Source: Paenibacillus aurantius (GTDB lineage: Bacteria > Bacillota > Bacilli > Paenibacillales > NBRC-103111). Taken from it: a stretch of DNA of 64,000 bases. This document shows positions 25,874 to 34,287 of the stretch, piece after piece. Both the position numbers and the translations under genes were made by a program. Every line of letters begins with the position of its first letter. The stretch's first letter is position 1. The stretch spans positions 5,782,501 through 5,846,500 of the forward strand of contig NZ_CP130318.1 in NCBI RefSeq assembly GCF_032268605.1, in the 5' to 3' direction. The notes beneath the pieces were generated by a model. The model had not been told where the DNA came from and did not search any database. It worked only from the letters and a program-made list of their open reading frames with translations.

Positions 25874-26758
25874 ATGAAAAGACCGTTTGAAGTGGATCGG
25901 GAGGAGTACCCCTTCGCCGATCGCTGGCTGCCTTACCGTGATGGGCACATTCACTATATTGATGAAGGGCAAGGACCGGCTGTACTGCTCCTCCACGGTA
26001 ATCCTACATGGTCCTATCTTTACCGCAACGTTATAAAAGAACTGCGCCAGGAATTCCGTCTTGTTGCTCCGGATTACCCCGGGTTTGGAATGTCAAAGGC
26101 GCCAAAAGACTACCGCTTTACGCCGCAAGAGCAATCGGAAGCCGTTAAGGATCTGATTCGCCGCTTGGATCTAAGGAATTTTATACTGGTTGTACAGGAT
26201 TGGGGAGGGCCGATCGGCCTGAATTACGCGGTACGACACCGGAATAACCTACTAGGCCTCGTGGTGATGAATACATGGGCTTGGCCTGCGGATCATTGGC
26301 CAATGAAAGGGTTCTCCCTTGCTATGGGGGGTTGGCCGATCGGGCGCTTGCTTCAGACCCGGTACAATTTTTTTGCAAAAGTCATTGTTCCCCACGGGAT
26401 ATACCATTCCGAAAAAGTCACGGATAGCCTGCGAAAAGCTTATACGGACCCCTTCCCGACCCCGGAATCCAGGATCCCGACCTGGGTGTTTCCCAGGCAG
26501 ATACGCCACGCACGAGCATGGCTTGCCGACATAGAATCGAATATGCCGCATCTGTCCGATTTGCCTGCACAAATCTTATGGGGAACGAAAGACAGCGCCG
26601 GCTTCCCGCTCGAACAGATGGCCAAGTGGCAAAAATATTTGCCAATGAACGAAACCGAGATCTTGGAAGATGCCTCCCACTATGTGCAGGAAGATCGTCC
26701 GGATCGGGTAACCGCCTCAATCCGAAAAATAGGGAATAGAACACAAGGAGGATTATGA
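25874..26758 (+). CDS. Haloalkane dehalogenase-like alpha/beta hydrolase
   Basis: A 294-residue alpha/beta hydrolase closest in motif to haloalkane dehalogenases. The oxyanion loop is HGNPTWSYLYRN (H41-N52), the nucleophile D109 sits in QDWGGPIGL, the acid is probably the Asp in WGTKDSAGFP, and the base His is in DASHYVQED. N43 and W110 match the two halide-binding residues of the family. The start is the ATG at 25874, eight bases after GGAGG. It is divergent from the HxlR regulator and overlaps or abuts the next reductase gene, suggesting a small inducible detoxification operon. True dehalogenase activity is an inference. Confidence 0.85.
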   Translation: MKRPFEVDREEYPFADRWLPYRDGHIHYIDEGQGPAVLLLHGNPTWSYLYRNVIKELRQEFRLVAPDYPGFGMSKAPKDYRFTPQEQSEAVKDLIRRLDLRNFILVVQDWGGPIGLNYAVRHRNNLLGLVVMNTWAWPADHWPMKGFSLAMGGWPIGRLLQTRYNFFAKVIVPHGIYHSEKVTDSLRKAYTDPFPTPESRIPTWVFPRQIRHARAWLADIESNMPHLSDLPAQILWGTKDSAGFPLEQMAKWQKYLPMNETEILEDASHYVQEDRPDRVTASIRKIGNRTQGGL

Positions 26759-26760
26759 TT

Positions 26761-27270
26761 ATGAAAACTATTTTATGGGCCACTTTAACGGCTAACGGCA
26801 ATTACGCGCAATCCAGCCCTGAGAACCCGCCGAAAAAAGAAGCACTTGATGATTTTGCGGCACAAGCCAAAGCTGCCGGAAATTTCGTCGTCGGGCGCCG
26901 GACTTTCGAAGGGATGCGCGGCAGCGGCGGCCCGGGCCCTTTTGCCGATCTGGATATCGTCGTGGTTTCCAAGCATGCCTCGGACATTCAGGGCGCAACC
27001 GTGGTGAGATCGCCTAAGGAAGCCCTGAGCTATCTGCAGCAAAAAGGCCATCAAACCGTTCTCATCAGCGGCGGTGCGGATATCCACAATTCCTTTTTGG
27101 AGCAGGGACTTGTTGACGAATTGATTTTCAATGTAACCCCTGTAGTAGAAGGAAAAGGGTTAAATCTTATAGCAGACAGAGAGAACTACCGCTGCCAACC
27201 GGTGCAGCTGCTGGATTGCAAGCCTCTCGGGGGCGGCGTCGTTCAGCTGCGCTATGCGATGGAGCGATAA
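26761..27270 (+). CDS. Dihydrofolate reductase family (RibD C-terminal domain) protein
   Basis: A 169-residue protein of the RibD_C/dihydrofolate reductase-like fold, with WATLTANGNYA at the N-terminus, the nucleotide-binding VVGRRTFEGM, and the LISGGADIHNSFLEQGLVDEL motif. Such stand-alone proteins (YyaP/YwjB type) are NADPH-dependent reductases of unknown substrate, not folate enzymes. AAGGAGG lies nine bases before the ATG at 26761; an ATG at 26755 overlaps the hydrolase stop but is too close to the ribosome site. It is clearly cotranscribed with the dehalogenase-like gene and ends in a strong terminator. Confidence 0.88.
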   Translation: MKTILWATLTANGNYAQSSPENPPKKEALDDFAAQAKAAGNFVVGRRTFEGMRGSGGPGPFADLDIVVVSKHASDIQGATVVRSPKEALSYLQQKGHQTVLISGGADIHNSFLEQGLVDELIFNVTPVVEGKGLNLIADRENYRCQPVQLLDCKPLGGGVVQLRYAMER

Positions 27271-27301
27271 GGAAGGAAACCTCTGTTAGTCGCTCCTGCA
27301 G

Positions 27302-27341
27302 AAGCACTAAGCCTCCTTGGATAAGGGACTTAGTGCTTTTT
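27302..27341 (+). terminator. Terminator of the hydrolase-reductase operon
   Basis: AAGCACTAAG (27302-27311) and CTTAGTGCTT (27329-27338) pair perfectly, followed by TTTTTGC on the plus strand. Confidence 0.85.
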
Positions 27342-27474
27342 GCTCGTCGTTTTTTGTTTCGTCGGACCGGCCAAAAGATTTTGTCCCCCCGAAGAAATAA
27401 TCCCTTGTCCCCCTACATATACATGCTGTATCGAAGTTGTCCGACCAAGCGGACAATCCTGTGGGGGGAAGAAG

Positions 27475-29454
27475 ATGAAAACGTTACTCGCCAACCGCAC
27501 GCTGCAGTGGATCATGACCGCCCTCGCCGGGTTTGTGGTGACGCTAGGCCTCTACTCGCTGCTGAACAACCCGTCGGAGCCCACATCCGTACGCAAAATC
27601 CCGGCGGTGGGGGAGCCCGCCCCCATTGAGCTTCCGCCGCCGGAGCCGAAGGCCCCTCCCGCTCTCAGCAGCCGCGTAGTGGAATACCATATCTCGGTGG
27701 CTCTCCATCCGGAGGAGAAAAGGCTGCTCGGCACCCAAAGCCTGACCTGGCAAAATGCCGGCTCGAAGCCGGTCAGCGAGCTCTATTTCCATCTCTATCC
27801 GAACGCCTTCGAATCCCCGAAGACCACCTTCAACAAAGAATCCGGAGGCAAGCTGCGGCAGGATGAGCGGAAAGCGGACAGCACCGGGAGCATGGAGCTC
27901 ACGAGCATCAAAACCACCCAAGGGGAAGACCTCAGCACCCGCATGGAATATGTGAGGCCGGATGACGGGAATGGTAGCGACCGCACCCTGGTCAAAATCC
28001 CCCTGCTTCAGCCGGTCCCCCCGGGAGGGAAAATCACGGTGCTCATGGACTACACGGTCCGGATGCCCGCCGTTTACGCCCGGATGGGCTACGCCGAGGA
28101 CTTCTACATGGCCGGCCAATGGTTCCCGAAGGTTGCGGTGTACGAAACAGCCGGAACGCGCGGGCGGAGCGAGGAAGGCTGGAACCTTCACCAGTACCAC
28201 GGCAACTCGGAGTTCTATTCAGACTTCGGCATCTATGACGTGAAGATCAAGGTGCCGGCCGCTTTCACGGTGGCTGCAACCGGATTTCCGACCAAGCCGG
28301 CCTCCGAGGAGAACGGGGTGAAGACGTACCGCTTCTATGCGGATGACGTGCATGATTTTGCCTGGGCGGCTTCGCCCCGCTTCGTCTACTACGAGGAGGC
28401 GTTCTCGAGCCCGAACGTCCCGGGGGTGCGGATCAAGCTGTATCTCGACCCCAAGCACAAGGACCTGAAGAACCGCTACCTTCAGGCGGCCAAAAAATCC
28501 CTCACCCGCTACAGCGAATGGTACGGCCAGTATCCTTACGACACCCTCTCCATCGTCGTGCCGCCGGAAAGCGGCAACGGGGCGGGCGGAATGGAATACC
28601 CGACGCTCGTGACGGCGTGGGGTGCGGCGGACGAGAAGCCCTCGCTGGAGCTGGAGCGCGTCGTCGTCCACGAGATCGGGCACCAGTTCTTCTACGGGAT
28701 GGTCGCCTCCAACGAATTCGAGGAAGCGTGGCTCGACGAAGGCTTCACTTCTTATGCCGAGGACAAGGTGATGGAGAAGGAATACGGCGTGAAGTCCAAT
28801 CTGCCTCTCGAGGCGGGCTACGTCACCACCCCCAAGCCGCTTAAGCTCTTCTCCTGGGATTTCGGCTCCCACCATGAGTATGCGGACAATGTATACACCC
28901 GCGCCAAGCTGGTGCTCTATGCCATCGAGCAGAAGGCCGGCCCGGAGGTCATGAACCGGATCATGAAGACGTATTTCCAGCGCTGGAAATTCAAGCACCC
29001 GTCCACGGAGGATTTCCAGAAAACCGTCGAGGATGTGACCAAGACGGGTTGGGGTGAATTCTTCGATCAGTATGTGTACAACGGCCTCATGGCCGACTAT
29101 TCCGTAGACTCCATTCGGACGAAGCATGCCCCTGACGGGGGTTCTGGTTATGTCAGCGAGGTGCTGATCCGCAAGCGCGGCGGGCAGGTGTCCCCGGTTC
29201 CGATTCATTTTCACTTCCTCGACGGCACGGTTCAGGTCAAGGATTGGGACAGCCAGGCGAATGAGGTTCTCTACAAGCTGCAGCATACCGCCCCGGTGGA
29301 TTGGGTGGCGATTGATCCGGAGCACCGGCTGATCCTCGAGAACAAGCACATCAACAACTTTATGAAAACGGAGGTCGACGAGAAATGGAGCATCCGGTGG
29401 AACGTCGGCTTGTCGAAGCTGATCGAGACTCTGCTAGGCGGGGTCGCATGGTGA
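27475..29454 (+). CDS. M1 family zinc metallopeptidase, membrane anchored
   Basis: A 659-residue aminopeptidase-like protein. An N-terminal membrane segment (about residues 10-28) is followed by a Pro-rich linker, the beta-rich M1 N-terminal domain, a GAGGMEYP exopeptidase motif, and the zinc site HEIGH (399-403) with E422 in WLDEGF, spaced as HExxHx18E. It is probably exposed outside the membrane and takes part in peptide turnover. The frame is open 45 codons upstream, but the ATG at 27475 follows GGGGGAAG and begins with the signal anchor. The next membrane protein gene follows after ten bases, so the two are one operon. Confidence 0.92.
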   Translation: MKTLLANRTLQWIMTALAGFVVTLGLYSLLNNPSEPTSVRKIPAVGEPAPIELPPPEPKAPPALSSRVVEYHISVALHPEEKRLLGTQSLTWQNAGSKPVSELYFHLYPNAFESPKTTFNKESGGKLRQDERKADSTGSMELTSIKTTQGEDLSTRMEYVRPDDGNGSDRTLVKIPLLQPVPPGGKITVLMDYTVRMPAVYARMGYAEDFYMAGQWFPKVAVYETAGTRGRSEEGWNLHQYHGNSEFYSDFGIYDVKIKVPAAFTVAATGFPTKPASEENGVKTYRFYADDVHDFAWAASPRFVYYEEAFSSPNVPGVRIKLYLDPKHKDLKNRYLQAAKKSLTRYSEWYGQYPYDTLSIVVPPESGNGAGGMEYPTLVTAWGAADEKPSLELERVVVHEIGHQFFYGMVASNEFEEAWLDEGFTSYAEDKVMEKEYGVKSNLPLEAGYVTTPKPLKLFSWDFGSHHEYADNVYTRAKLVLYAIEQKAGPEVMNRIMKTYFQRWKFKHPSTEDFQKTVEDVTKTGWGEFFDQYVYNGLMADYSVDSIRTKHAPDGGSGYVSEVLIRKRGGQVSPVPIHFHFLDGTVQVKDWDSQANEVLYKLQHTAPVDWVAIDPEHRLILENKHINNFMKTEVDEKWSIRWNVGLSKLIETLLGGVAW

Positions 29455-29464
29455 GGGGGCCGCT

Positions 29465-30277
29465 ATGATAGGATATATCAAGGAAGGCTGGAAGGAAGCG
29501 GCCCGCCAGCCCTTCCTCCTCGTGCTGCTGTTTGTCTACCGGCTCGTCTGGGGGATCGTGCTGTACCGGATGGTCCAATCGGTCGTCGTTCCTCTTATGC
29601 ACCGCTATGCCGGGGGAATCTCGAAAAGCCAAGTGCAGCTGTTTCTGGCCGAAGGGGAGTTCCAGCTGACCAAGACGGATCTCTCCCATTCCTACCTGTG
29701 GATGCTTCTCGCGGTAATGCTCGCCCGCATGTTCGTGACCCCGCTGCTCAATGCCGGGGTGTACTATTCCCTGAGCCATCCCCACCTCAACATGGGCTAC
29801 CGCTTCTTCAAAGGAATCCGGGAGCTGGGACGGTCCTTCTTCCTGCTCTATCTCGTCCAGATGCTTCTGACCGCCGCGCCGGCCTACTTCTTGCTCCCCC
29901 GAGTAACGAAGCTGCTCGAGCACTATAACACCCTGCCGGAAACCTACCGCTCGCTGCTGCCCTGGCTGGCCGGCTATGTCCTCTACGGCTTCCTGCTTCA
30001 TCTGTTCTTCATGCACCTTCAGTTCGGCAGAACCGAAAGGGCTTCTCTCTTCTCTTCCCTGCTCGTCCCGCTTAAGGGCCTGCTTCCGGTTCTAAGCGTG
30101 GCTGCCCTGCTCCTATTGGTTTCCGCCCTGCTCTCCGGGCTGGTGTTCGCCGGGACGATGATCTGGGCCGGCTTCTGGGCCCTCATGGCCTACCAGGCCT
30201 ATGGCTTCATTCGTACTTTCCTCAGCCTGTGGGGAATCACTTCCCAGCACCGGTTGTTTATCCAGTCTCATGCGTAG
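29465..30277 (+). CDS. Polytopic membrane protein of unknown function
   Basis: A 270-residue integral membrane protein with about five or six hydrophobic segments (near residues 18-40, 75-100, 117-140, 160-180, 195-225, 228-250). I do not recognise a family motif; the layout, with basic ends (YIKEGWKEAARQP) and long hydrophobic helices, resembles small uncharacterised Bacillales membrane proteins. It starts ten bases after the M1 peptidase stop and is followed by a GC-rich hairpin at 30311-30335, so it belongs to the peptidase operon. Function cannot be assigned. Confidence 0.75.
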   Translation: MIGYIKEGWKEAARQPFLLVLLFVYRLVWGIVLYRMVQSVVVPLMHRYAGGISKSQVQLFLAEGEFQLTKTDLSHSYLWMLLAVMLARMFVTPLLNAGVYYSLSHPHLNMGYRFFKGIRELGRSFFLLYLVQMLLTAAPAYFLLPRVTKLLEHYNTLPETYRSLLPWLAGYVLYGFLLHLFFMHLQFGRTERASLFSSLLVPLKGLLPVLSVAALLLLVSALLSGLVFAGTMIWAGFWALMAYQAYGFIRTFLSLWGITSQHRLFIQSHA

Positions 30278-30310
30278 CCTTCCTCTTCGCCTACGCCCGC
30301 TGCTTGCCTC

Positions 30311-30335
30311 CGCCCGCGGAATCCGCGGGCGTTTT
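30311..30335 (+). terminator. Probable terminator of the M1 peptidase operon
   Basis: CGCCCGCGG and CCGCGGGCG pair around AAT, followed by TTTT on the plus strand; the T-tract is short. Confidence 0.55.
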
Positions 30336-30350
30336 GGCGTTTTCAGCGGC

Positions 30351-30385
30351 TTGAAACCTGACAGGAAGTGTGATACACTTTCCTG
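30351..30385 (+). promoter_or_regulatory. Promoter with overlapping operator of the TetR-SMR operon
   Basis: TTGAAA (30351-30356), 17 bases, TACACT (30374-30379). A near-perfect inverted repeat CAGGAAGTGT-GAT-ACACTTTCCTG (30362-30385) covers the spacer and -10, the place expected for an autoregulating TetR protein. The palindrome GAACGTTC lies shortly after. Confidence 0.65.
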
Positions 30386-30411
30386 ACGAACGTTCGGAAG
30401 GATGATGGCGA

Positions 30412-31029
30412 ATGACTTCAGCACGCATCAAACAAGCCGCTCTTGCCCATTTTGCCCATAAAGGGTATGAAGGAGCTTCCCTGGCGGACATTGCCGGCGA
30501 GGTCGGGATCAAGAAGCAGTCCATCTATACCCACTTCAAGGGAAAGGATGAGCTTTTTCTTGAGCTGTACCGGGATATTTATAAATTGGAGCTGGAGTTT
30601 GCTTCCCGTTACTTTCAGGATCCCGCCCCACCGCCGGTCGACGAATTCCTGTACCGGTTTCTGGTGCGCTGCAGGGAACGCTATGAGCAGGACGACCATA
30701 CCAAGTTCTTCCTGCGGGTTTCGTTCTTTCCGCCGCCCCACCTGCACGAGGAAATCGGCAAGCTGGGTTGTCAGTACGTCGATACGCTGGAGTCTCTCCT
30801 CCTCCCTTCTCTCCGGCAAGCCGTGGAGCAGGGAAAAGTGAGCCCCGCCGTCGGCATCCGGCAGGCGGCCGCTGCATTCGCTGCGTTGCTCGACGGCCTG
30901 TTCGTGGAAATGCTGTTCGGCGGGCCGGAACGTTCGATGAACCGGCTGGAAGCAAGCTGGCTGGTCTATTGGCGCGGCCTGCGCTTTCAGCCGTCCGATA
31001 ATCAGCCGTCTGATAGAAATGAGGGATGA
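30412..31029 (+). CDS. TetR/AcrR family regulator (YvdT-like)
   Basis: A 205-residue TetR regulator. The N-terminal helix-turn-helix (residues about 5-50) reads AALAHFAHKGYEGASLADIAGEVGIKKQSIYTHFKGKDELF. The C-terminal ligand domain is all helical. The start is ATG after GGAAGG. Two SMR transporter genes follow within four bases and by overlap, the same organisation as B. subtilis yvdT-yvdS-yvdR. The inverted repeat over its promoter suggests that it represses its own operon and is released by a transported cation. Confidence 0.9.
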   Translation: MTSARIKQAALAHFAHKGYEGASLADIAGEVGIKKQSIYTHFKGKDELFLELYRDIYKLELEFASRYFQDPAPPPVDEFLYRFLVRCRERYEQDDHTKFFLRVSFFPPPHLHEEIGKLGCQYVDTLESLLLPSLRQAVEQGKVSPAVGIRQAAAAFAALLDGLFVEMLFGGPERSMNRLEASWLVYWRGLRFQPSDNQPSDRNEG

Positions 31030-31032
31030 CCA

Positions 31033-31374
31033 TTGAACCGCAGCTGGCTTTATGTTTTGACTGGAGCGTTTTTTGAGGTGGTGTGGGTGTCCGGGCTGAA
31101 GCACTCCGAAGGCCCTTTGGCCTGGGCCGCCACCATCCTCGGCATTTATATTTCCTTTCACCTTCTGATTAAAGCGTCGCGCAAGCTGCCCGTCGGAACG
31201 GTCTACGCCGTCTTCACCGGGCTCGGGACGGCCGGGACGGTGCTGGCCGAATGGCTGGTGTTCGGCGAGCCGCTCCATTTCCTGAAGGTGTTCTTCATCC
31301 TTCTCCTGCTCACCGGGGTATTCGGGCTTAAATTTGTTACCGGGGATCCCGACAAGGAAGGAGCGGTCACCTGA
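31033..31374 (+). CDS. SMR family efflux protein, first subunit of a pair
   Basis: A 113-residue four-helix small multidrug resistance protein. The conserved proton- and cation-coupling glutamate is E15 in GAFFEVVWVSGLKHS, which resembles the Gdx/SugE motif of guanidinium exporters. The TVYAVFTGLGTAGTV helix and the C-terminal LLLLTGVFGLKF segment are standard. It starts with TTG four bases after the TetR stop (GAGGG upstream) and its stop overlaps the start of the second SMR gene, so the products probably form a heterodimer like YvdRS or YkkCD. No guanidine riboswitch is seen upstream. Confidence 0.9.
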   Translation: MNRSWLYVLTGAFFEVVWVSGLKHSEGPLAWAATILGIYISFHLLIKASRKLPVGTVYAVFTGLGTAGTVLAEWLVFGEPLHFLKVFFILLLLTGVFGLKFVTGDPDKEGAVT

Positions 31375-31688
31375 TGGGATGGATTTATTTGCTCCTGGCC
31401 GGCTCCTTCGAGGTGGTGGCGGTGGCGGGCATGAATCAGCTTAACCAGGCCAAGCGGTTCCGCTCCTACCTGCTCTTCATCACTGGAATCGTAATGAGCT
31501 TCGGCCTGCTGACCCTCGCCATGCAAACCTTGCCGATGGCGCTCGCTTATGCCGTCTGGACGGGAATCGGTACCGCCGGAGGCGCGATTATCGGAATGCT
31601 GTTCTACGGGGAATCCCGGGACGTGAGGCGGATTCTTTTTATCACCATGGTGCTGGCAGCGGCCATCGGCTTGAAGCTGACCTCCTAA
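31374..31688 (+). CDS. SMR family efflux protein, second subunit of a pair
   Basis: A 104-residue SMR protein with the key glutamate E13 in GSFEVVAVAGMNQLN and the LAYAVWTGIGTAGGAIIG signature. Its ATG overlaps the stop of the preceding SMR gene, implying translational coupling and assembly of a heterodimeric exporter in the membrane. Substrate unknown: guanidinium or quaternary ammonium compounds are possible from the family. Confidence 0.9.
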   Translation: MGWIYLLLAGSFEVVAVAGMNQLNQAKRFRSYLLFITGIVMSFGLLTLAMQTLPMALAYAVWTGIGTAGGAIIGMLFYGESRDVRRILFITMVLAAAIGLKLTS

Positions 31689-31835
31689 AGGGCAGGCCGG
31701 CGGAGCCTCTAAAGGTGGAGATTCGGAGGGCGAGTCCCGCCCCTTTCCCCTTTGAAGATTTGCGCGGTGAATAGGAATCGGAGCGGAATGGCGGCGTAGC
31801 GGATTTGGCGGCAGAGGGAACCGTGAGCAGGCAGG

Positions 31836-32019
31836 CTAACGAATCGTACGAAGCTTATTCGGGTCGTAATGCCCCTTCTTCTCTTCTAACGAATCGTGAG
31901 GGCGCTAATTGACCAATTTCGGATCAAAACGGAGCTCCGCAGTGCAAATAATGATGTCAGGATTCGTAAGATCGGCAGGGGGCTCTTATTCAGCACGATA
32001 AGGTGTCTACGATTCGTTA
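31836..32019. repeat. Dispersed intergenic repeat containing TAACGAATCGT units
   Basis: CTAACGAATCGT occurs at 31836-31847 and 31886-31897 (50 bases apart). Its exact complement ACGATTCGTTA lies at 32009-32019, and a degenerate copy GGATTCGTAAG near 31960. Units are followed by GCTTATT/GCTAATT-like sequences. It looks like a decayed multi-unit intergenic repeat of the type scattered in Paenibacillus genomes. Confidence 0.5.
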
Positions 32020-32206
32020 CGCCCTATCCTGTGTCTTCTCCCCTGCCCTCTCCCTATGTCTTTCCCCTTTCCCCGTCCCTACAAACCGCTAACGACCGGA
32101 GCACAAGTATCGCCGACAACGTTAACCGGTTTCGAATACCTTTCGAAACGGCGAGTTTATCGGGGTGATGAGCCGCTTCGAGGATATTTCTTCAAAAGCC
32201 ATAAAC

Positions 32207-32251
32207 AAAAGCTGCCCTTTCGCAGATCACTCTACGAAGGGGCAGCTTTTT
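32207..32251. terminator. Bidirectional terminator
   Basis: AAAAGCTGCCCTTTCG (32207-32222) pairs with CGAAGGGGCAGCTTTT (32235-32250) with one G-T pair, and T-tracts follow on both strands. It serves the minus-strand lipoprotein gene. Confidence 0.85.
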
Positions 32252-32317
32252 AAGTGAAATTAGTCATCCCTAGTTCCCGAGACGACGGCCTGATCCTATT
32301 TGCGGCATAAGCCTTAC

Positions 32318-34072
32318 TTAGTTGTACGGAGACACGCGGGTCAGGTCCTCTCGGCCGGATAGGTACAACGACTGCCCGTCGGGGGCGGCTCCCACCAGCT
32401 GAACCTGCTCCAGACCGGACAGCAGAACCTCCTCCTTGCCCGTTTCGGCGTCAAAGCTCCTCACCTGGGTCCGCCAAGGCGCGCCTTCCTTGCCGGAGGC
32501 CGGATCGATGCCCATGTATACATACCGGTGGGTCTCCTTCAGCCAGAATCCCCCGTAGCCAAGCTCCTCCCCGCCGGCAACCTTCTCCTCGCCGCGGTAG
32601 AGCCCCCCATTGGCAAACATCCGGTACTGCCCGTCATCCGAGGCTTTATAGCCGGACCACGAATCGCCGATCGGCGGGCTCCAGGGACCCACCTTCCCGG
32701 TTTCCCACGAGTAGGCGAACCGGATTTCGGCGATCCCGTCGGAGGACACACCGGCAAAGGTAACCTGCTTCCCGTCATCGTACAGGTCTACCGGAACCTT
32801 GCCGTCGTTTACCATGTTGTCGGGAAGCTCGGCGGCAAACGCCCCCGGCAGCCGGACCTGCTTGCCGGTTTTAAGCGTCGTGACGATCAGGTCGAAATTC
32901 CGCGTCTGCCCTTCTGCCCCGACAATCAGGAAAAGGGTCGACCGGTCCCGGCTGAACCCGGTTCCGTACACCTGGCCGTTCACCTTGATCCGGTAGGCCT
33001 CTCCGCCCGGAAGCACGGAAGGATCAAGCGGCGCCCCCGCGTAAACGAATCCCCTGGAATCGGCGGTCAGCTCTCCGGCTCCGGTATAGCTGACCGCAAG
33101 CTTAACGGGAGATTTCCACAGCTTCTGCTCCCCAGTGTCATAAAGGGCATACAGCCGGGGAAGGGCGGCGTCGCATTCGCAGTACTCGGTGAAACGCGTA
33201 GCCAGCAGGTAACGGGAGGGCTCTCCAAGGGAGTGGTAGAAATACGGCTCCCCGGAAGAGGAAACCCGCTTGGCCACCTTGGTCCGGGTGTTCATAATCC
33301 ACACCTGCTCCGGCACATGAAGCACCGCGTGAAACTGCGGCGCATCGGCGAGCTTCTCTCCGCGGGCCGTAAGGGCTCCGTTAACGTTCAGAGTGTAGCT
33401 GTCCGACGAGTAGCCCGGCTTGGGGGCCTCCGTTACCTCGGCGTACACCTTCAGCACGGTATCGCTCTGCCATTCGAAGGTCAGCTGCGGCTTGACCGAA
33501 GGAACATCCTTTTCTTCGGTCTGCTCTGTGAGCTGCTTCTCCACGCTGCCGCGGTCCATGGACTCGCGGAACGCCAGCGTATAGCTCTGCGGCGCGTAGG
33601 TCAGAAGCGTGCGCATAAAGCCGGAGCCCCGCTCCGTCGGAGCCGCAAGTCGGGGCTCGCTGTCGAGCGAGATCCGGACGGCCGGAGCCTGGACAGGCGT
33701 CGGCTCGGCCGGCTTGGCGCTCGGCTCCCCGGCGGGCGTCCCCGACGGCGCGGGAGCCGGCGGGACCGGCGTCACGGCGACCGGCGAGGCGCCGGGCGTG
33801 GCCGCAGCCGGCGGTACAGCCCGCGCCGGGGTTACGCCCAGTGAGGCCGCCGGCACAGGCTCGGCGGACGGCTCGGCGCCGGAGCTGGCGGCGGGAGCCG
33901 GAGCCGCCGGGGACGCGGACGCCACGGCGGTAGGCGCCGGGGCCGACGGAGCCGGAGCGGCAACGGCCGGCGGAACTTCGAGCGGGCCTTCCGACGCCGT
34001 CTTCAGCGTGGAGCAGCCGGCGGTGCAGACAGCCAGCAGGGCAGCGGCTAACAACATTTTGGACGGGTTCAT
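32318..34072 (-). CDS. Large secreted lipoprotein with Ala/Pro linker and Big-type domain
   Basis: A 584-residue predicted lipoprotein: signal sequence with TAGC and a likely lipidated cysteine at residue 20, then about 110 residues almost wholly Ala, Pro, Ser, Gly, Thr and Val, then an Ig-like (Big_5/SbsA-type) domain near 145-255 with YTLAFRESMDRGSVEKQL and SYTLNVNGALTARGEKL. The last 320 residues form repeated beta strands that look like a propeller (YLLATRFTEYCEC, LYDTGEQKLWKSP). I know no family name for the whole. It stands alone, divergent from the NlpC/P60 gene, and is probably held at the outer face of the membrane with the linker spanning the wall. Confidence 0.75.
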   Translation of the reverse strand: MNPSKMLLAAALLAVCTAGCSTLKTASEGPLEVPPAVAAPAPSAPAPTAVASASPAAPAPAASSGAEPSAEPVPAASLGVTPARAVPPAAATPGASPVAVTPVPPAPAPSGTPAGEPSAKPAEPTPVQAPAVRISLDSEPRLAAPTERGSGFMRTLLTYAPQSYTLAFRESMDRGSVEKQLTEQTEEKDVPSVKPQLTFEWQSDTVLKVYAEVTEAPKPGYSSDSYTLNVNGALTARGEKLADAPQFHAVLHVPEQVWIMNTRTKVAKRVSSSGEPYFYHSLGEPSRYLLATRFTEYCECDAALPRLYALYDTGEQKLWKSPVKLAVSYTGAGELTADSRGFVYAGAPLDPSVLPGGEAYRIKVNGQVYGTGFSRDRSTLFLIVGAEGQTRNFDLIVTTLKTGKQVRLPGAFAAELPDNMVNDGKVPVDLYDDGKQVTFAGVSSDGIAEIRFAYSWETGKVGPWSPPIGDSWSGYKASDDGQYRMFANGGLYRGEEKVAGGEELGYGGFWLKETHRYVYMGIDPASGKEGAPWRTQVRSFDAETGKEEVLLSGLEQVQLVGAAPDGQSLYLSGREDLTRVSPYN

Positions 34073-34287
34073 GACAGTGGCCCCCTCAAGAAATATCTTT
34101 CTATTGGTATAGACGACACGAGAAGAGATTAAGTTACAGCTCCCTCAAGGAATTCCGCTTCCGCCCATCTTGTCGATAAGCCGGATGGGTCTTCGACCGG
34201 CTCTGACAGCCTTCTTCCTTATCTTGGAACCTATACCCCTTTTTTTGCTATTGAAACAGGTTTTTAGAACTTTATTCAAAAAATAAG

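Larger units (their letters stand above)
31689..32317. other. 629-base region without genes
   Basis: Between the SMR pair and the lipoprotein gene I see no coding frame with a ribosome site or family resemblance. It holds the degenerate repeat copies at 31836-32019 and a strong bidirectional terminator at 32207-32251. Base composition is lower in GC than in the flanking genes. Confidence 0.6.

Noticed and set aside
27340-27474. Possible 45-codon N-terminal extension of the M1 peptidase
   Set aside because: It begins in the preceding terminator, and the ATG at 27475 has a strong ribosome site and starts with the membrane anchor.
30412-31688. Guanidine riboswitch (ykkC class) before the SMR genes
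   Set aside because: The conserved ACGR loops of that class are not found; the upstream DNA is a protein-coding TetR gene with its own promoter.
31689-32317. IS element or CRISPR array in the repeat-containing gap
   Set aside because: The repeats are degenerate, unequally spaced and partly inverted; there is no transposase frame and no regular repeat-spacer pattern.
33609-34112. Gly/Ala-rich plus-strand frame
   Set aside because: Shadow of the Ala/Pro linker of the lipoprotein at 32318-34072.
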